A stretch of 64,000 bases of DNA from assembly GCA_039619475.1 (NCBI GenBank), contig CM077115.1, positions 155,409,774-155,473,773 on the forward strand, read 5' to 3'. This document shows, in pieces, positions 21,864 to 33,398 of this stretch. Numbering within the stretch: position 1 is the stretch's first letter; every line of letters begins with the position of its first letter. A model generated the notes under the pieces. The model made no database searches. It saw only the letters and a program-made list of their open reading frames with translations, and was not told the origin of the DNA. A program made the translations under genes and the position numbers. The DNA comes from Icerya purchasi. Taxonomy: Eukaryota; Arthropoda; Insecta; Hemiptera; Monophlebidae.

Positions 21864-22489
21864 CTGTAACAGAAATATATAACAATGTATAAAACACAAG
21901 AAGTATGAAGACATTAAAAAAATGTCATAATTTAGATGTATAGTTCAGAACTGTAAATATGAAACATTGCAGATCATAATAAAAGATAAGATCGGAGGGA
22001 AGAGCGGTCAAGTGTGTAGAGGAACGGCGCAGATGAAAAATTATTACAACTGGTAAGATATGGCTGACAAGGCCACACATATCCATGTAGCACGTGATAA
22101 TGAAAGTTATCGTCAGTCGGTTAACAACCTTCAATGAGTGTTGAACTCGAAAAAGAAGTAGGTCGCTGCACTTATCTAGGCAGGAAGTCTATCTTTCAAA
22201 AATACAAGCGCTTCTATTTAATTGTTGCCACTATCAGATAACTGTCATTAACACTGCTTGTTAGAATTTACTATCACATCTATGCAATGGAGAAGTAAAT
22301 TCTAAACAAAAACCAGATGTATATATAGGCGCTTTAGATCTTACAACATATAAATAATACCGAATGAGCTATTCACGCTTGAGTGGTCTAGGGTTATGAT
22401 ATTTTACTTTCTAATGCTCAGCAGTATCTTTTTTCAATAGTTGAAGGAACAATTGAAAGGTACCACGAGAAATGAGATTGTCCCAATAT
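21864..22489 (-). promoter_or_regulatory. 5' flank of the AAA-ATPase-like gene
   Basis: On the minus strand a pyrimidine-rich acceptor ends at 21864. A TATA-like TATATATACATC lies at about 22316-22328, about 450 bases upstream, and could be the promoter of an intron-containing gene. No convincing first exon with a GT donor was found. A 12-bp perfect inverted repeat lies at 22261-22305. Confidence 0.3.
22261..22305. repeat. 12-bp perfect inverted repeat, 21-base loop
   Basis: TTAGAATTTACT at 22261-22272 and its exact reverse complement AGTAAATTCTAA at 22294-22305. It lies just downstream, in gene orientation, of the TATA-like sequence of the AAA-ATPase-like gene. Confidence 0.85.
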
Positions 22490-23164
22490 AGCCAATCATG
22501 AATTTACTTTCTCATTCACGTCTATGATAACACAGGAAAATGGGAAAGGCAAAACGTCATCGGCCAAGAACAATGGGTAGAAATTCTTAGAAAAAGAAGC
22601 AGCTGATGTGGTATAAATATTTAAGAGAGTAGGGCTAAGGGAGAGGCCTTGATGAAGACCGCGGGAGACAATTTTATTAGGAAAACAAGAATAGAAATGA
22701 ATATAATGATTCTGCATGAGGCTGAAAACGAGGGAAACGAACTGCATAGGAATAATGCAATCTACCGCACTATTTTGAAGAGTAGGAAAATTAGCATCAT
22801 CAAAGGTGCAGAAAACGTTAATAAAAGTAGTAACGGTGTAACTTTATTAACAAAAGATTTATATAGATGAGAGACAAGAAGGCTAATATAATCAACCGGT
22901 CCTAAAGAAGAATTGACTCCGAACATCCATAGGAAATACGTTATTACGCTGTAGCTCCTGTCGAATAATTTTTAAGACAAGAAGCCAATGAGAGAAATTT
23001 ATTTGAGGAACAGCAATGTTAATAAAACAGTTCTGGGAAAGAGGTGTAACACCTTCGGAAAGAAATGATTTAACTATGTTAGGAAGAGTTTGAATAGATC
23101 GGTCAGATAGATTCTTGAAGACAAGGAAAGGTATAACATTTAAACCTGGAACGGGGCTTGATGA

Positions 23165-23540
23165 TTTCTCAATAATGAAAATTGTGGAAATCCAAATGCG
23201 GAGGGACGTATGTTGATGGTTGAGGATAAATATTAGGAACAGAGGTATGCACCAGGTTAGGTGATCGGACGCCAGAAGGAAAATAAGCGGAGTGATCGTG
23301 AACGTGAAAATGAATATTGTTCCTTATCAATATGGCGGCGCCGCCATATCTATCTGCACGATCAGATCGGATTAACTTAAATCCACGAATGGATATACTC
23401 ATGGACTCAGTAAGCCAAGTTTCGGGCAACAGAGCAATATGGATGGAGTAAGTGTCAAGAATCTCTTCCAAGGCGTGTTTGTTGGCTCTCAGGCTCCGAC
23501 AATTCCATTGGAGAATATTTAACTTATGAGTCATAAAAAG
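23165..23540 (-). pseudogene. Family A ORF2 endonuclease, N-terminal half
   Basis: THKLNILQWNCRSLRANKHA, the catalytic-Glu block LLPETWLTES, RGFKLIRSDRADRYGGAAIL. The reading frame is intact up to LDFHNFHY and then stops at the internal deletion, so the GDW and SDH blocks are lost. Confidence 0.75.
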
Positions 23541-24361
23541 AAATCGTTGGATGAGACGAATGGCTGAACCAGAATTCCAACGCAAGAAGTAGAAGCCAAC
23601 GGCAAAGGCGAACCATGCAGCCAACAGGACTACGGCAGAAACATATCATAGACAAATAATGGAAGAATGAATCAGCAGCAATCCAGCAAAGAATAAATTC
23701 AGGAGAGACATACCAAAGATTAGAGGTCTTGACCTCGATCTTGGAAGTTACTGTCAGTTTGCATCACAAGACAATCCACAGTACAGCATGATGATTCTTA
23801 TTTTCGGATGCCAGTTGAAGACATAACGGAACGCATACGCGGCTGGTTAATAGAACCGCCGCCCAGAGAGGCAAATCGTTATAAATAAGATTAACAGTTA
23901 CCATGGAGAAATTATCCAAACGAGAACTATTCTTGATGAGCGTATGTTTCTTTTAACTTGTCATATAAGTATAATCGAATGTGATTAGCTTTGCAGTGGC
24001 TATCCTCGAGAGGCTCCACTGTGTGAAGATAGGGTTAGGTTATCCCACAACGGCTCTCCTGACCAAAGTACCATAGCGGAGAAAAAGTGCAGAAGAAATA
24101 ACTATAATACTGTGGGTTACTCGATAGTAGAACATAACAATAATCCGGAGGGATACAACAGGGAAGAAAGTAAAATAGGAATTAGCAGAAATGTAAGTTA
24201 CTAGAGAGAAATTCAGAAAGAGATGTGACAAAGTTAGGAGAGTAAGCTATATTGTGTGAAGAAAGAAGATATAAAATTGCTGCGGATAGATTATAAACGT
24301 GGGGATGAACCAGACGCAATGATCGGTATCCCGTCCGAGGATGAGGAAGGTAAGGCTATAT

Positions 24362-25817
24362 TTAAGTTAGCGTAGAAGGAATTGTTGCTTGAGTTAAAGT
24401 GAGAGCCCAGCCCCTGGAAGGGGACGGAATTTGACTGGAAGGGTTAGGAGGAAATTGAGGAAGAGATTTATGAGGCGCTTTTGTTTTGCTCTGTTTACAA
24501 AAAGTGGGGGACTTGAGGGGAAGTTGTGGATTAGGGACAGAAATATTGAGAGGAACACCGGCTTTAGAAGAAGGGATAGCGGCTCGGTTGGCATATGAGA
24601 AAGCTTGTGTAGAATAAGAATTTCTTCTAATCGCTGAAGCTTCCTGAAAGGAAACGTTTTCAAGGGACATTTTCTTTTTGATGTCCCTTTGTTCAGTCCA
24701 TTCCGGACAACTACGGTCGTTGGAACAATGTGCGCCCTTGCAGTTTCGGCATAACGGGGGGTTATGAAGATCAATACATTCTGAGAAGGAGTGTTTTTGG
24801 GAACAATGGGAACAAACAACTGAGGAACTCCGACAGTGTCTAGTAATATGTCCGAAAAGGAAGCACTTAGCACACTGCATTGGAGGTTTAACACTCGGAG
24901 AAACGGGAAAACGAAGTTTAAAGATGGAAATGAAGTTGGGAAGGAAATTTTTGGGGAACTTAAGTTCAACCGAATTCGTTGGAACCTTCTTGCCTTCGGT
25001 AGTGCGCAGAATTCTTCTGACTGAGATTACCGGGACAGGTGATTCCAAGCCCTCTAAAATGTAATTTTCAGATAAGGAAGGATAAATACCTGAGATCACG
25101 CCGAGCCTATATAATGAGGTAACAGGGATAAATGCTTTAAGATTATGATTAGTAAGAAAATTAAGATTTTGAAGGAAAGAGTTGGCTGCAGAAGAAGAAG
25201 AGAAAACGACGGCAACGCGATTTTTTCTTCGCGGGGTAATATCTGTAAGAGAAGATGAAACGGAACTAATAAGTTTTGGCCAAAGCTAGGGGGTGGTAGT
25301 TACATATATTAGAGTCAGCCGAGGTATGCTCGGCTATGACTGAATAAGGACCCGGGTGGTCTTAAGGATAAGTCTCAACAGGATTAGGACTCCTATTGTT
25401 TTCGCTAATATTGGGATTATCTCCATCCTTATTGATGACGTTTGTTGAAATATTATTATTATTATTATTATTGATGATATTGTTCTTAGATTCGAAAATG
25501 TCATTGACGAGATCGCTACTCTTAGTGACAATTTTATTATTTAGAAGTGTATTCTGAGTAATGTTGACATTATTATTATTAACCCTATTTCCATTATGTT
25601 CATCACTGCTAGAAGAACTGTTATTCGAATCAGAAGGGTTAGTCCGCGGCAATCGCAAGTCTTTTGAGGGCAGTGACGCCACAGGGGATAGTGAGCTCGA
25701 CGGTTTACGTTTTGGAGGAGCATCATCTACCTCCATTGAATTCAAAGACAGATCCGTTTTAGAGGGCTTAAGCCCAGTAGAGGAGGCCGCTGTGCGGCCC
25801 TCCTTGAACACGCTCAT
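24362..25817 (-). pseudogene. Family A gag-like ORF1 (best N- and C-terminal halves)
   Basis: ORF1 opens at ATG 25815-25817 with MSVFKEGRTAASSTG, a MEVDD motif, Ser/Asn-rich sequence and a poly-Asn tract (25440-25480). A frameshifted stretch lies at 25360-25100. An open frame of about 245 codons follows. It carries an RNA-binding segment (SVELKFPKNFLPNFISIFKLRFPVSPSVK), knuckles CAKCFLFGHITRHC, CSHCSQKHSFSEC and CRNCKGAHCSNDRSC, then MSLENVSFQEA and a Pro-rich C-terminus with PSRGWAL. The product would bind element RNA in a ribonucleoprotein. The frameshift disables it. Confidence 0.8.
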
Positions 25818-26461
25818 TTAAACGAATGTAGAAGAAGTGAAGACACAAAACAAAACAAAAAGGAAGAAAAAAAAACAAATAATATCTAGAAATGAAAAAA
25901 AAATCTAACTAAATAAATAATAGTAACGTAAAATAATAATGACGCTAGTCGAGTAAAAGAGAGATAAGAGAGAAGAACAATGAACGATCTCACCGAGTTA
26001 TCTGATATAATGAACGACGGAGTCGCGTTGCGATTAAACTGATAACGCGAGAGAATCGAAGACAGCAATCAACGCACGAAAAACCGACTTGTTCGAAACC
26101 ACCAAACTTACATAGAGACTCATGCAGACAGCGTGCAACTAATTAACTGGATGTGAGTCAGCAAAAAAGGAAATGTAGTTAGAAAAAAATGAATGGAATT
26201 TTGAAAAACAATTAAACAAATATTGAAAAAAAAATCTACTGCAACGAGGCATATAGTATGTGTTGGTATTGATTTAATAAGGTTGTGGAGTGAAAAATAT
26301 TTTTGAAAAAGAGGAAAAAAAACAAAACAGCAGATTTTTGATAAAAATAAATTTATTATGCGGAGAGAATGCCTTGTTTTTGTGATAATAAAATATTACC
26401 TTTGGACGCTACAAAAGAAAAAAAAAATATACATCCCCCGTATTTTATTTAGATTTTTTTA

Positions 26462-27440
26462 TTTTTTTTTTTTTTTAAGTGTCGTGTACAGCTACCGGGG
26501 CTATTACGACACTATGGCAATCGGAGAGTTAAATGGTTCGAAATAGGTTAGTTGTATGAAGAAACCGAATAGTGTCTGCAATGTTCAAAGGCGAGTTGGC
26601 CAAAGACGACTGCAAAGACGCTATCCGGTGCTGGGCGCGCTGGAGCGCGAAGGATGGGCACTCCAGGAGCAGGTGTTTCACTGGAGGAGAGGGGGGAAGG
26701 GAAAAAAAGGGGCATTTGAAAGGGGGCTCGCAATTAAGTAGGAGATGATCATGAGTCAGCGAAATATGACCAATGCGGAGTCTTGCCATAGCCACAAAGT
26801 GGGTTCTGGGGAGGTCAGAAGGAGGGAACCAAGGGTCAATTCCGTGTTTTATCTCTCTTAGAAAGCAAGATTGTCTAGTGAGCCAATCTTGCTTCCATTG
26901 GGATTGCACAAGAATTTTTATAGATTTTACTATGTCGGTGGGAAGAGGAGGGGAACAGGGCATGGGGCACGACAGTGTTGACTTAGCAGCGATGTCAGCT
27001 AAGTAATTACCCCTAAGTCCGGTGTGGCTTGGCACCCATAAGAAAGTAATTTGGTGGGAGGATGATCTTAATTTTAGAATTAGGGATTGTATGGAGTTGG
27101 TTATGTAATTCGATGGGGATTGTTGGGGAAGGGACTCCAAAGCTGCTAGTGAATCAGATACAATCAAAATGCGGCTGTTGGGTGGAGGGGATTTAACTGT
27201 GGATTCGAGGGCTAGGAAAATGGCATAAAGTTCGGCATCGAGAACGGAACAGTGGTCATGGAGGCGGGCGGACGACGAAACTAGGTTAGAGTGAAAGGAA
27301 CAAGCAGTAGGAGACGATTCGGAAACAGGGCATGATTTCGCGCCGTCAGTGAAGTAGGCTTGGTGATTTGAATATTTTTTAAGGGTTGCGAAGATTCTGG
27401 TGCAGAGGAGGGAGAAGGAGATTGTAAATGAAGCACTTAA
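26462..27440 (-). mobile_element. Family E LINE: complete RNase H and C-terminal tail
   Basis: A T-run at 26462-26476 marks the 3' end. On the minus strand about 27430-26529 stays open (~300 codons) with a full RNase H set: AYFTDGAKS (Asp), LDAELYAI (Glu), IVSDSLAALES (Asp), FLWVPSHTGLRGN (His) and LADIAAKS (last Asp). A tail with CPFFSLPPSPPVKHLLLECPS (Cys-His-Cys type) follows. The RT is missing, so this is a 5'-truncated insertion. The open frame suggests it is younger than the family A copies. Family E differs from A in its tail and 3' terminus. Confidence 0.8.
26529..27430 (-). CDS. LINE RNase H C-terminal open frame (partial ORF2)
   Basis: The RNase H domain of a non-LTR retrotransposon polyprotein, which degrades RNA in RNA:DNA hybrids. 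All catalytic positions are present (FTDGA, DAELY, SDSLA, SHTGLRGN, ADIAAK) in about 130 residues. A ~130-residue tail with a His/Cys motif follows and stops at 26529. It lacks RT and its own start, so it is a remnant and unlikely to be translated independently. A 3' partial duplicate is at 28390-28776. Confidence 0.7.
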
Positions 27441-28027
27441 ATATGGAGTAATGTAGTTTATTATGCGTGATCATTTCACATTCGTCTCAATCAAATATAA
27501 ATGTGATGTTACACAAATTAGCAAGAACGGGAACGAAACATGTGAGTGAAAATTTCAATTACGAAGATTTGTAGAAAAACAAAAGTGTGATAAAGTACAA
27601 ATGAAAATTATACAATGGAAATAAAACAATAATGTATTAATGATCACTCACGTAGAATAAGCCAGCTACAAGTTATAGTTACATCTTACAGAAAATGAGA
27701 AGACTGAAATTTCTAAAAATTAAATGAAAGTAATAAACAAACGAATTATATGAATAATAAGAAAAGTCGGAGTCATCGCTAATTAAACTGAAGGAAGTGT
27801 ACTGTTCAATGTTAGTGAGACTAACGTGAATGAATATTAAATTAATGCTGACCCATTATGGTTAAAAATAGAAAAAATTCACCAATTTTAGAAAGATACT
27901 ATTGGCAGTAGAAGGCACAAAATTCTCTTCAAAATCTACCGTGTCAGAAATAATAGTCAAACCGTGAAATGTAGCAAGGTAAGCAATTATTAAAGCGCTA
28001 AGGAATAATGGCTATTTACATTATGTG
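27441..28027. other. AT-rich, probably decayed upstream part of F/G copy 2
   Basis: No gene is visible. From about 27850 weak plus-strand gag-like reading can be followed into the zinc-knuckle region at 28028, so the stretch is most likely an eroded ORF1 N-terminus. Confidence 0.3.
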
Positions 28028-28321
28028 TATTCATATACGATTAAGAGATGCCAGTTACTAGGACGCAGGACGAATTATTGTAATTTTCAAATGATGTGTG
28101 TTAAATGTGCTTAAAAACATGATGCAAAGATTTGCACTAGAAGTATTTCTGAACCGGTTATGTGTGCTCTATGCAAAGAGATCATCCCGCTAGCGGCAAA
28201 GGCTGTTCATAAGCAAAGGGTTCCGTTTTACAATAGAATACTCTTAAATGATGCTTCAATGCAGATAATTAATTACAACGAAACACTTCATGATAATAAA
28301 AATATTCCCGTTTCAAAAAAA
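28028..28321 (+). pseudogene. F/G element copy 2: gag zinc-knuckle fragment
   Basis: Aligns with 11802-12075. It reads as a decayed CxxC...H...C knuckle (CVKCA-KHDAKICTR, then CALCKEI) and a shared NRILLNDASMQ segment. Broken by a stop at the knuckle and by the family E insertion at 28322. Host sequence resumes at 28777, where copy 1 (12085) is uninterrupted. Confidence 0.55.
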
Positions 28322-28776
28322 TTTTTTTTTTTTTTTTAAGTGTCGTGTACAGCTGCCGGGGCTATTACGACACTATGGCAATCGGAGAGTTAAATGGTTG
28401 GAAATAGGTTAGTTGTATGAAGAAACCGAATAGTGTCTGCAATGTTCAAAGGCGAGTTAGCCAAAGACGACTGCAAAGACGCTATCCGATGCTGGGCGCG
28501 CTGGAGCGCGAAGGATGGGCACTCCAGGAGCAGGTGTTTTACTGTAGGAGAGGGAGGAAGGGAGCAAAAGGGGCATTCGAAAGGGGGCTCGCAATTAAGT
28601 AGGAGATGATCATGAGTCAGCGAAATATGACCAATGCGGAGTCTTGCCATAGCCACAAAGTGGGTTCTGGGGAGGTCAGAAGGAGGGAACCAAGGGTCAA
28701 TTCCGTGTTTTATCTCACTTAGAAAGCAAGATTGTCTAGTGAGCCAATCTTGCTTCCATTGGGATTGCACAAGAAT
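28322..28776 (-). mobile_element. Second family E copy, 5'-truncated
   Basis: Nearly identical to 26462-26912 (about 95% by eye). The T-run is at 28322-28337 and truncation falls after AAGAAT at 28776. It codes only the last ~130 residues (QSQWKQDWLTRQSCFLSEIKH... to the tail). It sits inside F/G copy 2. Copy 1 near 12080 gives the empty site. Confidence 0.85.
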
Positions 28777-29227
28777 CATACGCATGCGTCATTAAAAACA
28801 GCTATACTCAAAATTATACTGAAAACATTTCCATTCGAAATAAAAATTATATTAATTGTGAGTGGGCCAATGGTAATGGCGTTCATGTCAATGATAATCC
28901 ATGGCTGTCCTAATAATAATAACGTTAATAACAACATTACAACGATGTCTCGGAAATACTGGTGTAAGTTCTAATAAATTTTAAAATTACTATAAATCAG
29001 CTGATGTCTCTGGCGACGAAACTAATTGAAAAACTGATTTACACTCGGATCATGTGAAACAAGAGAACAAGGATCTAAAGACTTTAACTTTAAAAAGCTT
29101 CAGAGAACTATTTACAGAGGCAAGGAAAAGCTCGGACAAGATGGAATTCTCAATATCTTAAAAGGAAAATCGAAAAAAATCTATAATAAACACTTTCCAT
29201 GTCATTATAGAGTTACCGATGATTAAA
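28777..29227 (+). repeat. F/G element copy 2, middle part
   Basis: Collinear with 15875-16270 (copy 1) and, from about 29095, with 57419 onward (copy 3). It is cut at 29227 by the 3' T-run of a family B LINE. The other side of the same element resumes near 34413. Confidence 0.65.
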
Positions 29228-29651
29228 TTTTTTTTTTTTTGTTTTTTTTTATATGGAAATAAGTTTTGGGTCTTACTGAGCAAGTATGCCCGTTATGTGA
29301 GTGCCCAACCTCTTATTATCGTTTATTTGACATAAATTTACAATTTACTAATAACATTTCAATACATCTAAAATAATATTTCTTATCACTATAGTAATTT
29401 AATTAATTTAGTACAGTAACTTCTTATGACTACACACTTAGCACTTATACATTACCAACCAGTCACACTCAAAATAATCATTCCCACTAATGTAAAAGAA
29501 AGAAGATCTTTTCCGCTACATTATTGAAAATCATTTACATGCCCCTGTTGTAGTTCCTGTGCTGAGCAAAGAGAAATTTAGAAACCTAATTTACGAAATA
29601 AAGACGAGTCACCGATATGGTAGTACAAATAGAAGAAACCTCGATAGTTTC

Positions 29652-31928
29652 TTAATCTGCACACCAATCTGTCAGCCATTTTTTTACGTCTTCCTTCCAC
29701 ACACCTAATCTTTTCTCCTTTAATATATTACTTGGAATTTCCCGTAGTAATTTAATTAGTACTGTCTGCTGTGTATTATCAATCCTTAAATTGGTCCCCC
29801 TTGGTTGAATAAAGTATTTTTTATTTCGATCTCTCGTAACTCTAATTTTAGGTCTTGATGGTATTCTGATATTATTGGTTTTGAGCTCCAATAATCTATA
29901 ATAATAATAATACATTTTTGGCGACATCACAATGTTTACCTTCCACCATGATGATGTTGAATTATTATGCCTCCCATGAGGAAGCAGTAATTTTAAACAT
30001 CTTTTCTGCAATTTCGCTATCTTGTTAAGTTGTGATTTCTTCGCTTCTCCCCATATTTGAATACCATATAATATCCTAGACATTATCATTGCGTTAAAAA
30101 AAATTTTTAGTGTTTCATATGGAAGTACTTGTTTCATCTTATATAATGCTGGAATGGTCTGTCTGATTTTTACACTTAAATTTTTTATATGTTTTTTCCA
30201 ATTCATATTGCTATCTATAAAAACCCCTAAATATTTAAAATCCTGCACTTTTTCTAATGGTTTACATGCGCAAACTGGACTGTTGTTCCTTAAATATAAA
30301 TCATGAACACATTCGCTACTGTGGATGATAATCCGCGGTTCATGAGTAGCATGTTTGGATATGTTTTGAATATGCATTATCTTTGATTTATTTATGTTCA
30401 CTGCTAACCTCCTGTCATGCGCCCATTTACTAAGATTATCAACGTCCTCCTGAAGTAACTTCTCCGCCATTTGTATATTATTGTGTTCTATCAATAGCGC
30501 AATGTTATCCGCAAACACAAACACCTTTGCATTTCTAATATATTTGTGAAGCGAGTCAGTATATATCAAGAAAAGAATGGGAGCCAGTATGGTTCCTTGT
30601 CCGACACCATATTGTAACAACCTATCCCTACTTTCATTTTTTGCAATTTTTACACAATTCTTCCTATTTTTAATATAGTTTGTAAACCATTGGAGTTGTC
30701 TGTTAGTAATACCAATCTTTTCTAAATCCTTTATTAATAAATCATGATCTACTAAGTCAAACGCCTTGGATAGGTCAATGAAAGTAATTATAAATTGATT
30801 CCCTATCGATAGTCCCATATTTATTTCATTTCCCAATTTACTTAATAGCGTTAAGGTGGATCTTTTTCTTCTAAATCCGTGTTGATTTTCGTAAAGGAGA
30901 TTATTTGTTTCTAGGTAACTCTTTAAATGACTGTTTACGTAATGTTCTAAAATTTTCGCTATTACCGAAATTATTGTTATAGGGCGGTAATTTTCCAGCT
31001 TATTTTGAGCTCCTTTTTTGTAAATTGGTTTAATAATTCCTTTTTTTAGCCCCTGAGGGATGGTACCACTCTTTATAGAATAATTAATCATGTTTGTTAG
31101 TATAGGAACGAATCTCTCTAAATTTCGCTTAATGTCCATAGTCCTAATGCCATCCCAACCTGGTGCTTTGAAATTTTTTAGGCTATTTATTATTGCTTCG
31201 ATTTGTATATTATCAGCTGGAGGAATGAAAAAAGAACACATCAACCTGTTTTCATCATTTGAATTCAATAACTGGACATCACACTTATGTTTATATTGTT
31301 CTACTGATTTTGCAAAATATTCACTGAATTTCTCCGCTAATAATGAGTCGGTTCCAAAATGCCTGCAAATGCAATCATAAATTGATACTTTATTCCTTTT
31401 ATTTACAATATTATTAATTATTCTCCATATGTTTTTACTCGAATTATTTGCTCTATCAATTTGACTTAAGTAAAACACCTGTTTTGCCTTCCTTATTTCT
31501 GTTTTGACATTATTTCGATACTTTTTATAGAGTCCCTTATATCGAGTACTGGTTCTATTCCCTTTACTAAGTTTATAGTATTGATCTCTAATTTTCATAA
31601 AATTAAGTATCTTCTGATTCATCCATTCTTTTTTTGGATGATATTTGTTTACATTCCTACCTTCACTCATACCCAGTTCACATTTCTTGTAAATGATTTT
31701 GAATGCGGCGTTTATATAATCATATATGTTTTCTGCCGTGCTAAATCCCTTTATTTGGTTCCAGTTATAGTTGTATATTTCACTACGTATTTTCTTTTCA
31801 TCGAAAACGAGTTTGCGATTTATGTTACTTTTCTGCCATTTGCTTTTCAAGGTACTAAACGCAACACCTATTAAATAGTGATCGGATATTTTCGCGTTAA
31901 TGATTCCAGAAGTGACTACAGGCAGCAT
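29652..31928 (-). pseudogene. Family B ORF2: reverse transcriptase, 758 codons open
   Basis: The main body of ORF2, from the end of the endonuclease (KISDHYLIG) to the stop. It continues through the linker and RT: APGWDGIRT, NYRPITIISVIAKILEHYV, QHGFRRKRSTLTLL, motif A FIDLSKAFDLVDHDLL, motif B GVGQGTILAPILFLIYTDSL, motif C and thumb FKYLGVFIDSNMNWKKHIKN. Motif C reads FADNIA: the second catalytic Asp of F/YADD is Asn (GAT AAC). This should strongly reduce or abolish activity. A single-base frameshift at about 31930 separates it from the endonuclease frame. LINE RT acts on element RNA at the nicked target. Confidence 0.85.
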
Positions 31929-31929
31929 A

Positions 31930-32685
31930 TTTCATGAATATGTTATCAATACAAGATTGGGTGCATCTATCTACTCGTTCTTCCTCTCTCGTTATTCCCT
32001 GGATTAACTGTACTGCTCCTATCCCGTACAATATATTCAAAAAGTTTTCAGCCTGTACATTTTGATGTAATAGGTCTATGTTAAAATCCCCGCAAATTAA
32101 AACGTTATCGTTATCTTTTTAATTTTTCAATAACATTGCGAGGTCTTTAATAAATTCACCTACATTTTTATTCGGAGATCTATATATGGCAATTACTCGT
32201 AATGGCGTTTTTTCGTATGTGAATATGTCAACCATCAGCATGTCCATACTTGGAGTATTTACGGCTTCCTGAATTATGCATCGAAATTTATTATTAACAA
32301 ACATCAATATTCCTCCATTATATCCCGAAGGTTTTTGAATGGAAAATCTCTCGAACCCCTCTACCTCATGTAATTTTAACTCGTATTCAGCTATGTTAAT
32401 TTCAGTCAGAATTATAACACTTACTTCAGTATTATTAATATAAGCTAAAAATTCATCCCAATTTCGTCGTACACTTCTTATATTTAAATGCAGTACATGA
32501 AATATGTCTTCGTTAACTAGATGATTTTTATTATAATTTAATTCAGATGTAATATTGTCAGTCCAATTTTTGATATGGGAATAGTTCTTACAGCTGTTTT
32601 TACTACGGTAATTTATTAAGTAGGACATTTTCTCACCGAAGCAGAATTGGATTTCTGCATAAGAAGGGGATAAGCTCAACAGCAA
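31930..32685 (-). pseudogene. Family B ORF2 endonuclease
   Basis: ORF2 probably starts at the ATG near 32628 (MSYLINYRSKNSC). AP-endonuclease blocks: LHLNIRSVRRNWDEFLAYI, the catalytic-Glu block ILTEINIAE, GYNGGILMF, VIAIYRSPNKN and LICGDFNIDLL. A TAA at 32119-32121 interrupts the frame, which is otherwise open to CIDNIFMKYAA. The frameshift then leads to the SDH block in the RT frame. Two lesions make it a pseudogene. Confidence 0.8.
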
Positions 32686-32702
32686 CTAAACAATCATGAT
32701 GC

Positions 32703-33398
32703 ATGCGGAAACAATTTTCAATTCGTTTAACATCTAATCGATTTCGCAACGGCGCTGATTTTAGATTAATACCTTGCTTATATAAAATAGAATCGATCGA
32801 ATTTCGATTAATCGTTAAACGTAAATGTAATCAACATGTTAAACTAATCATAGATTCCGCCACATGTTTACATACATGCCATTTGCAACCTATAACAGAC
32901 AAAATAGATAATCGCACACATGCATCACTCACGCACATTTGTACCCCTTTTAATATTAGTTTACGCAGACGGTGAAGCCGGCCCGTAAACTTAACACCAC
33001 GAGCCAACACTCTCAGTCCACTTACTATTCCGCAAAACGGACTATTCACAACACTATCAATTACAAAAACACCACCCGTCCTCTCTACACCGCCTAACGC
33101 TATAAACATACTGACATTACTCTCGACAACTGTCTCAATTATCTCCCCACACTTCTTAACCCTGTTAATTCTTTTAAGAACCATGCCTGACGTTATCGCA
33201 ATTCTTACAACTAATAACACTTTTAACAAATACCTATACAATCTCGTCCTCTGTACTAACACTACTTTCTAGCTTCTCTCCGCTTTACCGCCTGCGCACT
33301 TGCACCTAACCGCCACATTCATACTGCCACACACACATCCGTTTATCTCATACATATTCCACTAATATAGACTTTCCGTTTATCTCCAAATAATCTTA
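32703..33398 (-). other. Family B inter-ORF region
   Basis: A ~700-base GT-rich (sense) spacer between ORF1 and ORF2. It contains an open frame of 143 codons (33262-32831). The plus copy's spacer (43544-44412) is homologous at DNA level, for example a shared ACCGTCTGCGTAAACT and a CGCAAGCGGTA-like block. Its longest open frame (194 codons) uses a different reading frame at the shared block, so coding is doubtful. Confidence 0.55.

Larger units (their letters stand above)
22490..26130 (-). mobile_element. Family A LINE with complete gag ORF1 region, ORF2 internally deleted and 3'-truncated
   Basis: Minus-strand copy: 5' leader about 25818-26130, gag ORF1 25817 to about 24360, a spacer, then ORF2 from KLNILQWNCRSLRANKHALEE (about 23534). 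The endonuclease stops near 23170. The next bases jump to the RT linker/fingers, so roughly 700 bases are deleted. RT motif B (RGLHQGLSLSPTLLNIYT) and motif C (FLADDVLPF) follow at 22660-22540. The element ends abruptly near 22490 without a terminus. Confidence 0.8.

Noticed and set aside
21925..22134. Signal-peptide-like first exon for the AAA-ATPase-like gene
   Set aside because: The apparent start is TTG, not ATG, and no consensus GT donor joins it in phase to the acceptor at 21864.
31090..31874. Plus-strand open frames of ~96 codons
   Set aside because: Antisense to the 758-codon family B RT.
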